This document shows, piece by piece, positions 7,393 through 12,922 of a stretch of 22,130 nucleotides of DNA. Under the pieces are notes generated by a model that did no database searches, had not been told where the DNA came from, and saw only the letters and a program-made list of their open reading frames with translations. Numbering within the stretch: position 1 is the first letter of the stretch; the number at the start of each line of letters is the position of its first letter. The stretch is from a virus, in the IMG/VR virus record IMGVR_UViG_3300005613_000445, positions 1 to 22,130 of that record; one strand, given 5' to 3'. Position numbers and translations under genes: made by a program.

Positions 7393-7414
7393 ACTGTATG
7401 TTTTTACATACAGT
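7393..7414 (-). terminator. Hairpin overlapping stop of the 103-residue gene
   Basis: A perfect 9-bp inverted repeat, ACTGTATGT and its complement, with a TTTT/AAAA loop. It overlaps the stop codon of the gene at 7404-7715. On the minus strand no clear U-tract follows, so it may be an mRNA 3' stabiliser or a weak terminator rather than a strong one. Confidence 0.4.
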
Positions 7415-7715
7415 ATGTTCCAATTTTGTATTCATCACAGTTTTCATCAGATGTTATTTGTATTAATATCCCAGAAAAATATGTGTGTGCAATAAAACCA
7501 TCCCATATGGAATCTGAAGATAACCCATATGTTTCAAATTCTGATATGTGATACCAACTTCCTCGGTATTCAATGAATCTATCATTATCATATGCATCCA
7601 GATCTTCCATCCAGTCAAATTGTTCCCTAAGTACCTTCTCAGGTACTTCTGATATGTGTTTAAAATTCCTCCATTGGTTGTTTGTAGTGATTCTAGCTTC
7701 TAAATCCATTTTCAT
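7404..7715 (-). CDS. Conserved phage protein (FDWxED...YRGSWYHxSEF family)
   Basis: 103 residues. The order of blocks is VLREQFDWMEDLDAYDNDRF, IEYRGSWYHISEFETYG and WDGFIAHTYFSGILIQIT, ending in YKIGTYCM. I recognise this arrangement from small conserved hypothetical proteins in phages and mobile elements. The start at 7715 follows GAGGAGGG and the leader AATAAATC, a leader also present before the two genes upstream. The role is unknown. Confidence 0.8.
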   Translation of the reverse strand: MKMDLEARITTNNQWRNFKHISEVPEKVLREQFDWMEDLDAYDNDRFIEYRGSWYHISEFETYGLSSDSIWDGFIAHTYFSGILIQITSDENCDEYKIGTYCM

Positions 7716-7738
7716 GATTTATTCCCTCCTCTTTAGTA

Positions 7739-7978
7739 TTATATCATGATTTGTTCCCTGATATATACAGGAAATCTGAGAAATTGGGTGTGAATTCTGT
7801 ATATCCTGTAATATTCAGGATGGCTGGCCAGAAACTCCATGAATTCTATCCATAATCGCTTATAATCTCCAATAATTCTGTCGGATGGAGTTTCTGTTTT
7901 CATTAATAAAAGCAGAAGCTCTAGGGAGGATTCCATATCCTCAATTTTCTGTGAAAGGTTTTTGATTTCTTGCTTCAT
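7739..7978 (-). CDS. Coiled-coil protein of the IEDM/EFLASHP family, copy 1
   Basis: 79 residues. A heptad-like N-terminal helix (MKQEIKNLSQKIEDMESS, followed by a run of leucines) leads into KTETPSDR and EFMEFLASHPEYYRIYRI. The KIEDM...KxETP...EFLASHP core is shared with the gene at 8015-8209 and partly with the gene at 8817-9581, so they are paralogs. GGAGGAATAAATC before the ATG is nearly identical to the leader of its neighbours. Oligomerisation through the coiled coil is likely. Function unknown. Confidence 0.75.
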   Translation of the reverse strand: MKQEIKNLSQKIEDMESSLELLLLLMKTETPSDRIIGDYKRLWIEFMEFLASHPEYYRIYRIHTQFLRFPVYIREQIMI

Positions 7979-8014
7979 GATTTATTCCTCCTTGTTTTGT
8001 TTTTGTGGTTCAAT

Positions 8015-8209
8015 TTAGATTGGGTGACTTGCTAAAAACTCTAAGAATTCTGCCGGAGTTTCTGCTTTTAACAGAAATGATTTCATATCCTCAATTTTCT
8101 GCAAGAGTTTTTTCATATCTTGAATTTCTTGCAGGATTTCTTTTTCCTGGCGTGATACTTCTTGCAATAATTCTTCCTCTAGTTTTTTGATTTCATTTTC
8201 TTGCTTCAT
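8015..8209 (-). CDS. Coiled-coil protein of the IEDM/EFLASHP family, copy 2
   Basis: 64 residues, almost entirely a charged coiled coil (KKLEEELLQEVSRQEKEILQ), then KIEDMKSFLLKAETPAEFLE and the end FLASHPI. It is a shorter paralog of the gene at 7739-7978 and of the N-terminus of the gene at 8817-9581. The start at 8209 has GGAGGGAATAAATC, the repeated leader. It is the first gene downstream of the noncoding inverted-repeat block. Confidence 0.75.
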   Translation of the reverse strand: MKQENEIKKLEEELLQEVSRQEKEILQEIQDMKKLLQKIEDMKSFLLKAETPAEFLEFLASHPI

Positions 8210-8247
8210 GATTTATTCCCTCCTTTGCGCTGTTTTAACATTAAACT

Positions 8248-8297
8248 CTAATTGCCTCTAATCGCCTCTAATCGCCTGTAATCGCCAATAATCAGGA
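8248..8297. repeat. Five imperfect 10-bp tandem repeats
   Basis: Units close to CTAATCGCCT recur with an exact 10-bp period: two nearly identical central copies and diverged ones on each side. One unit equals about one helical turn, so a protein binding each unit would line up on one face of the DNA. The repeats lie in the noncoding block 8220-8528, upstream of the coiled-coil genes. Iteron or operator function is inference. Confidence 0.55.
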
Positions 8298-8338
8298 TTT
8301 TATTTATAACTGCCTGATTTTATTAGTAGCGAAAAAAG

Positions 8339-8538
8339 GCTAATTTAAAAAGTTTGCCGGGAGAAATCTTCATTATTTTCCGTACTCAGGGTACAGGAAT
8401 CAGGGTATTTACTTTTATATTAAGTACTTACCAGAAATCAAAGAAAAACGCCGAAAATCAAAGGAATTAGGAGTAAATCCTGAATGTCCTATAATATTTC
8501 TGGTTCAAAGTTTTTCCCGGCAAACTTTTTAAATTAGC
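8339..8538. repeat. Perfect 23-bp inverted repeat around a 154-bp spacer
   Basis: The left arm at 8339-8361 (GCTAATTTAAAAAG to GCCGGG) is the exact reverse complement of the right arm at 8516-8538. Similarity continues imperfectly inward. The spacer 8362-8515 holds no convincing ORF. The right arm contains the stop codon of the 29-residue membrane protein. No target-site duplication is obvious on the flanks. It could be a small non-autonomous element, a replication or recombination site, or a very long mRNA hairpin. Confidence 0.75.
8414..8441 (-). promoter_or_regulatory. Weak candidate promoter inside the inverted repeat
   Basis: On the minus strand TTGATT (8436-8441) and TATAAA (8414-8419) are separated by 16 bp, in an AT-rich context. 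It would drive the coiled-coil genes and the rest of the minus operon. The -35 box matches consensus only in its first four bases. Confidence 0.3.
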
Positions 8539-8618
8539 AGTGCTAGAAGGGCGCCCATACAAATAATACAGATCATGAATATTATATCGAGTATGGTATC
8601 AATTATTAAGTCAAACAT
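8529..8618 (-). CDS. Tiny membrane protein, copy 1
   Basis: 29 residues: starts MFDLIIDTILDIIFMICI and continues hydrophobically to the end, forming a single membrane helix after three to seven polar-mixed residues. GGAGG lies 5 nt before the ATG. It is a paralog of the next upstream gene (8643-8744): DTILDIIFMICIICMG against STILDIIFIVCLVCLG. The stop lies inside the right arm of the 23-bp inverted repeat. Small phage membrane peptides can be holin-like, toxic or regulatory; none of these is shown. Confidence 0.62.
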   Translation of the reverse strand: MFDLIIDTILDIIFMICIICMGALLALLI

Positions 8619-8642
8619 TTTTAGCCTCCATATAAAAAATTA

Positions 8643-8744
8643 TTAATGAAGAACACCTGAAATAAAAGGAATTGTAAACGTCATATAGACACCTAAACAA
8701 ACAAGGCAAACTATAAATATTATATCAAGTATTGTGCTAAGCAT
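8643..8744 (-). CDS. Tiny membrane protein, copy 2
   Basis: 33 residues: MLSTILDIIFIVCLVCLG, then VYMTFTIPFISGVLH. One membrane helix is likely. The ribosome binding site and leader (TATATGGAGG) are shared with the 29-residue paralog downstream. It begins only 16 bp after the terminator hairpin that ends the 254-residue gene, so its expression may depend on terminator read-through. Confidence 0.62.
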   Translation of the reverse strand: MLSTILDIIFIVCLVCLGVYMTFTIPFISGVLH

Positions 8745-8760
8745 TTTTAATCCTCCATAT

Positions 8761-8797
8761 AAAAAACCTCCCAAACTTTTGAAGTCTGGGAGGTTTT
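8761..8797 (-). terminator. Intrinsic terminator after the 254-residue gene
   Basis: On the minus strand AACCTCCCA pairs with TGGGAGGTT, and the stem extends inward to about 14 pairs with one mismatch around a 3-nt loop. A run of T residues (TTTTTTATAT) follows. It lies 20 bp after the stop at 8817. The hairpin is nearly symmetric, so weak activity on the plus strand is also possible. Confidence 0.85.
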
Positions 8798-8816
8798 GTT
8801 TAAGGTATTTGATTAC

Positions 8817-9581
8817 TTAACCGACCGCTGCAATTTTATCTTGCTTGTTAGTCTGATTTTTTGCCCTCGCCTTTTCAAGCGCGAGTTGCCCTTTTGCCCT
8901 TGCCTTTTCGATTTTTTCCCGTCTTTTAGCTGCCTTTGCCGCGTCCTCCTTGGCCTCCTTCTTGTTTGCGGCACGAATTGAAACACTGATATTATAATCA
9001 AAATCGCCTGTTTCGGGCTTGTAATGGTGCAGGCCTATAGACCGCTTCCGAAGTGTTAGCAGTCCAACGGTGTCCTTAAGACTGTAACATTTGACAAAAG
9101 TCTGGCGTAATAGGGCTTTTAACTCATTCACCGCTTGGCTTTCTTGAAAAGTCAGGGGATTTTTTCTGACTGCATTACAAGTGACTACAAGGCGCCGGTT
9201 ATCCTGTAACTTTTCAGTTACAGTAACCGGCGCGGATTGTCGTGTCCCAATTGTTGAGCTTGCAATTTTTTCAATAACTGTCTGATTTTTTGGTAGGAAG
9301 TCTTGCGCCTCGTTTGATAAACTTTCTTCGTGTGTGTCCAGTTTTTTTGCAACTGAGCACGTTTGATTTTTTACCCATTTTTCATGTTCAGCCTGATACT
9401 GAGTTCTGAGTAAAGACCAGTTATTTTCTGAGCGCTCCCCCAGAAATTCAACCACCTCTGCTAACGTCCCCGTTTTTCGCAAGAAATTCTTCATATCTTC
9501 GATTTCCTGCGGGAGTTTTTCCTGTTTGTTTGCTTTTTTTGTCATGGTTTCATTCTCCTTTTCGTTTGCTTTTTTTGTCAT
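8817..9581 (-). CDS. Hypothetical protein with IEDMK module and basic coiled tail
   Basis: 254 residues, first gene of the leftward transcript. Residues 1-24 contain a duplicated MTKKAN start (see the 9545/9581 repeat). The stretch PQEIEDMKNFLRKTGTLAE next to VEFLGERS is related to the IEDM/EFLASHP coiled-coil genes. The middle (NRRLVVTCNAVRKNPLTF, then LLTLRKRSIGLHHYKP) looks like a folded alpha/beta domain I do not recognise. The C-terminal 50 residues are an Ala/Lys-rich helix (KKEAKEDAAKAAKRREK), probably nucleic-acid contacting or coiled coil. Being first behind a strong promoter suggests abundant early expression. Confidence 0.75.
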   Translation of the reverse strand: MTKKANEKENETMTKKANKQEKLPQEIEDMKNFLRKTGTLAEVVEFLGERSENNWSLLRTQYQAEHEKWVKNQTCSVAKKLDTHEESLSNEAQDFLPKNQTVIEKIASSTIGTRQSAPVTVTEKLQDNRRLVVTCNAVRKNPLTFQESQAVNELKALLRQTFVKCYSLKDTVGLLTLRKRSIGLHHYKPETGDFDYNISVSIRAANKKEAKEDAAKAAKRREKIEKARAKGQLALEKARAKNQTNKQDKIAAVG

Positions 9582-9598
9582 GGTTTCATCCTCCTTTT
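9536..9598. repeat. Tandem duplication of ribosome binding site plus start codon
   Basis: Reading leftward, AAAGGAG, ATGAAACCATG and ACAAAAAAAGCAAAC occur twice in succession with a 36-bp offset. This gives two in-frame starts (9581 and 9545), each with its own ribosome binding site. The second copy encodes the residues MTKKAN again. Confidence 0.8.
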
Positions 9599-9626
9599 GT
9601 TTTTGGTTCTGTTTTTGGTTGTCTTT

Positions 9627-9654
9627 ATTCTATCAGATAGGGCAGGCGTGTCAA
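9627..9654 (-). promoter_or_regulatory. Strong leftward sigma70-type promoter
   Basis: On the minus strand a perfect TTGACA (9649-9654) and TAGAAT (9627-9632) are separated by 16 bp. Transcription would start near 9620, about 40 nt before the ATG at 9581. It is the only clear promoter for the minus-strand operon. Confidence 0.75.
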
Positions 9655-9663
9655 ACTCAATAC

Positions 9664-9694
9664 CAGGTGATTACACCTGAATATCCAGGTATTC
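9664..9694. promoter_or_regulatory. Palindromic candidate operators behind the leftward promoter
   Basis: CAGGTGATTACACCTG is a perfect 6-bp-arm palindrome with a 4-bp centre. It is followed directly by a second symmetric element, GAATA-TCCAGG-TATTC. Both lie just upstream of the leftward -35 box, fitting a regulator binding site. A further hairpin-like element (GGCTATTTTTAGCC, within ATCGGC...GCCGAT) lies near 9715-9743. Confidence 0.5.
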
Positions 9695-9828
9695 CTTGCG
9701 ATAGCTCCTATTATCGGCTATTTTTAGCCATTTACGCCGATATCCTGATATAGTTGGTCCTCCTGCTGGTGTAGTTGGTTCGGGATCTGGAGCGAGGACC
9801 TCCTCAAGCCCCAGCCCAAATTTTTTAT

Positions 9829-9958
9829 AATTTTGCAGAAGTTTTTTATATAAGGGTTTTAGGATTGAGTGTTAAAGGGTTTGAGGGTTTTAGGATAAGG
9901 GTTAAAGGATTTTAGGATAAGGGTTTTAGGATTACAATTTTGCAGAAGTTTTTTATAT
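9829..9958. repeat. 23-bp direct repeats enclosing G-rich telomere-like repeats
   Basis: Identical 23-bp copies lie at 9829-9851 and 9936-9958 (AATTTTGCAGAAG to TTTTTTATAT). Between them is an array of units related to AAGGGTTTTAGGAT, with at least four copies in various truncations, all with G-runs on the plus strand. No ORF is present. The block is between the two divergent promoters and upstream of the terminase genes. Candidate roles are packaging site, origin or regulator array. This description covers the main content of the gene-free stretch 9655-9975. Confidence 0.8.
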
Positions 9959-9975
9959 TTGGATTGATTTATTAC

Positions 9976-10017
9976 TTGACATTAGTATAACTGTGTATTA
10001 TACTATAGGTTATACTT
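9976..10017 (+). promoter_or_regulatory. Strong rightward promoter with operator half-sites
   Basis: TTGACA (9976-9981) and TATACT (9999-10004) are separated by the ideal 17 bp. The spacer and -10 contain an inverted pair AGTATAA (9984-9990) and TTATACT (9998-10004), and a third half-site TTATACT starts at 10010. A repressor on these sites would block RNA polymerase. The ribosome binding site TAGGAGG follows before the ATG at 10034. Confidence 0.8.
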
Positions 10018-10033
10018 AACGTAGGAGGTTTTC

Positions 10034-10330
10034 ATGGTAGGATTATGCAGGAATTGTAAAAAGCGTGATGTATGTACGGAGTTATGTAAGGAAGCCGAGT
10101 TATATGCTAGTTTAGATTATGTAGGTAACAGAGAGGTATTAACAGACGGTCGCAGTTTTGATATAAGCAGTGGCATGGATTGGGGCAACTACATAAATTT
10201 CAATAATAGTGGGATATTAAAGGATATAATACGCAGTATGTATAGAGACGGTTATACATGTACAGACATAAGTTATCATGTACCTTGTAGTCGTCGTTAC
10301 ATTCGGTTTATTACTCAGGAGTTTCGGTAG
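10034..10330 (+). CDS. Small HTH protein with cysteine cluster, probable late-gene regulator
   Basis: 98 residues. The N-terminus has C5-x2-C8 and C14-x3-C18 (CRNCKKRDVCTELC), a likely zinc site. Residues 61-95 (ILKDIIRSMYRDGYTCTDIS and on to RRYIRFI) form a helix-turn-helix of the sigma region 4 or ArpU-like type. Phages often carry such a regulator just before the terminase genes. It is the first gene behind the strong rightward promoter with operator half-sites, so autoregulation or late activation is plausible. Start chosen from TAGGAGG 5 nt upstream. Confidence 0.75.
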   Translation: MVGLCRNCKKRDVCTELCKEAELYASLDYVGNREVLTDGRSFDISSGMDWGNYINFNNSGILKDIIRSMYRDGYTCTDISYHVPCSRRYIRFITQEFR

Positions 10331-10409
10331 TAAAAGCAGGATTATTTAGTGTATAATTGGGCAGTTAGTTAAATTTTCATACATAGTAAAGGGAATTAGG
10401 TGGTATTAT

Positions 10410-10997
10410 TTGGCACGCATATCTGACATAGAGCGTATAAAGCGATTACACGAGATTTCGGCACTTAACGATGAGGGATTATCGGACAGCAAGATAGCTG
10501 ACAAGTTAAGTGTAGACATCATGGTTATCAAGCGTGGTCAGCGTTATTTAGAGGAATTAGGTCGTGCGGATTTAACGCCTGAGGTATTAGCTGGCAAGCG
10601 TTCCGAGTTATATTTAGAGCTTGAGTCGGCTACTGAGGAAGCGAAGAGGCAGTATGATTTATACAGCATGCCTATTGAGTGCAGGTATTGTAGTGGTAGT
10701 GGTTACATAGATGACGTGGTATGTAGCAAGTGTCATGGTATAGGCAGCGTACACAAGCCTGTACATGCTGAGCGATTTTTACGTGTTTGGTTAGATATGA
10801 TAGAGAGGAAGGCCAAGTTGTATGGGTTAGACAATATAAAGAGGGAGTCCACGTTTCAGCAATTTAATTTCAGTCGGGAGTATGAGCCTGACGTAGTAAT
10901 TCCGAGTGGGATGAAGCATCAGGCCAAGGTATTAGCTAAGGCTATCAAGGATTCACATGAGAGCAAGTTACGGAAGGCGTATGAAGAGGGGTTATGA
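10410..10997 (+). CDS. terS: Terminase small subunit with embedded zinc motif
   Basis: 195 residues from TTG at 10410, with AGGTGG 6 nt upstream and no suitable ATG. Residues 18-50 are an HTH (DEGLSDSKIADKLSVD) that would recognise the packaging site. The middle region holds CRYCSGSGYIDD and CSKCHGIG, a DnaJ-like Cys4 zinc module. The C-terminal half is helical and basic. Assignment rests on the HTH, size and position immediately before the large terminase, which it overlaps by 17 bp. It would bind phage DNA and regulate the packaging motor. Confidence 0.75.
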   Translation: MARISDIERIKRLHEISALNDEGLSDSKIADKLSVDIMVIKRGQRYLEELGRADLTPEVLAGKRSELYLELESATEEAKRQYDLYSMPIECRYCSGSGYIDDVVCSKCHGIGSVHKPVHAERFLRVWLDMIERKAKLYGLDNIKRESTFQQFNFSREYEPDVVIPSGMKHQAKVLAKAIKDSHESKLRKAYEEGL

Positions 10998-12903
10998 TAG
11001 CATATCTGACATTCAGGAGCATCGTGTTGAGGTAGCGGACGGTTTAGATGGTGAGTTACCAGACTATCTAGTGGATTATTTTGACAACAAGGAGCGGGTA
11101 TTAGAGAGGGCGGAGTTTTTCAATGAGAAGCGCAGGTTACGAGCTTCCAGCACGTATGAGGAGAAGGCTGGGTATTTTAAGGGGTTAGACAAGGAGTTTT
11201 GGGATAGGAACGAGTTTGAGGTAGTTAAGAAGAGGCGCAGGTTGGGCAGTCATTTAGAGGCTGTATATGAGGAGCCTGCCCGGAATTTGGATAGGGTTAA
11301 GGAGGATGAGGCATTAGATCCTGACGCTATACGGGTACTTGTTGCGATGTGCGAGAAGGATCTGTATTTATTTGCAATCCGGTATTTCTCACATTATTTA
11401 AAAGTTCCCAGCTCTAGTTTTCACAGGTATTTATACAAGTTTTTATCGGACAATCTTAATTCTCGGAGGAAGTATGCACGGGGGTTTAAGCATGCGGTAC
11501 CGGCGCCACGTTCGTCGGCGAAGAGTACGATAATATCGAACATATTTCCGTTATGGTGTGTAGCTTACAACAAGAAGAAATTTATAATTATAGTATCAGA
11601 CACGCTTGACCAGGCCACGGATTTTCTATCGGACATAAAGCGTGAGATTATAAACAACGAGTTATTACAGCGTGATTTTCCGCACATGGCTGGCAAGGGA
11701 CCTATTTGGAAGCAAGACGAGATAATAACCAATAATGACGTAAAATTACTTGCACTTGGCACAAAGTCTAAGATACGTGGCAGAAAGTTTGGCATACACC
11801 GTGTAGACCTATTAATTGGGGACGATCTTGAGAACAGTGATATGGTACGTTCAGAGGCTGAGCGAACTCATATTCGGTACGAATGGTTCAACAAGGATTT
11901 TCTTCATGCGCATGGTGAGAAGGGCACATACACGGACATACTAATAGTAGGTACTATATTAAATAAATATGCGTTATTACCTGCTATATTAGATCCTGAT
12001 CAATACCCGGATTGGACGACCAGGAAGTTCAAGGCGGTTTTACAGTTTTCAGAATCTCCATTATGGGATAAATGGGAAGAGTTATACAAGAACAGGTTTG
12101 ACAAGGATAGGATAGAGACTGCACGGGCGTTTTTTGAGGAGCACAAGGCTGAAATGCTTGACGGTGCTAAGGAATTATGGCCGGAGGGTGATCCCTACTA
12201 TGATTTAATGGTTGACAAGATTTCCGATTACAGTGCTTTCCTATCGGAAAAGATGAATGATCCCATAGATCCATCAAAGATATTAATACCTTATGAGAAG
12301 CTAAGATTTGAAAACTTCAGTGAAGGCTGGATCAAGAAGATTTTACAGAATAGGAATAACCCTCGGTATGGGGCGTTAGATCCCTCGCTTGGCAAGAAGA
12401 GCAATAAGGGTGATTATTCGTCTATAACGACTATTGTTAGAGACCTAAAGAGCGGGTACATATTTGTAATAGGGTTAGATTTAAAAAGGCGTAGTGTAGA
12501 GGATCAGATTAAGTCTATCTTACGTTTTCATACAATATATAGGTACAAATTATTCGCAGTTGAGACGAACGCATTTCAGTTAGTAGTTGCTGACAACTTG
12601 AGGAGGCTTTCTCGGAAGAGTGGCTTAAATGTACCAATCAAAGACGTTATTGTAACTAAGGATAAGAAAATGCGGCTTGAGAAGCACATCCCTATTATTT
12701 TAGATGGTACTGTTATATTTGATAAATATGCTGCTAATAATAAGATAGGGTACTCTAAATCTTTGGAGCAACTTACTACATTTATAGGGGATAGTAGTGA
12801 CGCTCATGACGATGCTGTTGATAGTTTATCCATGTGTCTTGATTTAATTACCAGGCGCACATTTAAGCTTCGCACAAAGCAAAACAGGCGAAAACACATT
12901 TAA
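10981..12903 (+). CDS. terL: Terminase large subunit (ATPase and nuclease)
   Basis: 640 residues from the ATG at 10981 (GGAAGG upstream); an in-frame ATG at 10957 is possible. It packages DNA into proheads at the portal. ATPase domain: deviant Walker A PRSSAKST (about 176-183), Walker B DLLIGDD (276-282), coupling motif TDILIVGT (318-325). RNase H-like nuclease domain: ALDPSLGK with GDYSS (from 465), AVETNAF (526-532) and HDDAVDS (609-615) supply the acidic metal ligands. The N-terminal 120 residues are highly charged. The length is somewhat above the usual 450-550, mainly because of this N-terminal extension. Confidence 0.95.
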   Translation: MKRGYDSISDIQEHRVEVADGLDGELPDYLVDYFDNKERVLERAEFFNEKRRLRASSTYEEKAGYFKGLDKEFWDRNEFEVVKKRRRLGSHLEAVYEEPARNLDRVKEDEALDPDAIRVLVAMCEKDLYLFAIRYFSHYLKVPSSSFHRYLYKFLSDNLNSRRKYARGFKHAVPAPRSSAKSTIISNIFPLWCVAYNKKKFIIIVSDTLDQATDFLSDIKREIINNELLQRDFPHMAGKGPIWKQDEIITNNDVKLLALGTKSKIRGRKFGIHRVDLLIGDDLENSDMVRSEAERTHIRYEWFNKDFLHAHGEKGTYTDILIVGTILNKYALLPAILDPDQYPDWTTRKFKAVLQFSESPLWDKWEELYKNRFDKDRIETARAFFEEHKAEMLDGAKELWPEGDPYYDLMVDKISDYSAFLSEKMNDPIDPSKILIPYEKLRFENFSEGWIKKILQNRNNPRYGALDPSLGKKSNKGDYSSITTIVRDLKSGYIFVIGLDLKRRSVEDQIKSILRFHTIYRYKLFAVETNAFQLVVADNLRRLSRKSGLNVPIKDVIVTKDKKMRLEKHIPIILDGTVIFDKYAANNKIGYSKSLEQLTTFIGDSSDAHDDAVDSLSMCLDLITRRTFKLRTKQNRRKHI

Positions 12904-12922
12904 ATTTTAAGGAACGGTGTAT

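Noticed and set aside
8339-8538. Insertion sequence
   Set aside because: There is no transposase and no target-site duplication; only the inverted repeat itself is supported.
10957-10980. Upstream start of the large terminase
   Set aside because: The ATG at 10981 has the better ribosome binding site and shorter overlap; 10957 remains possible.
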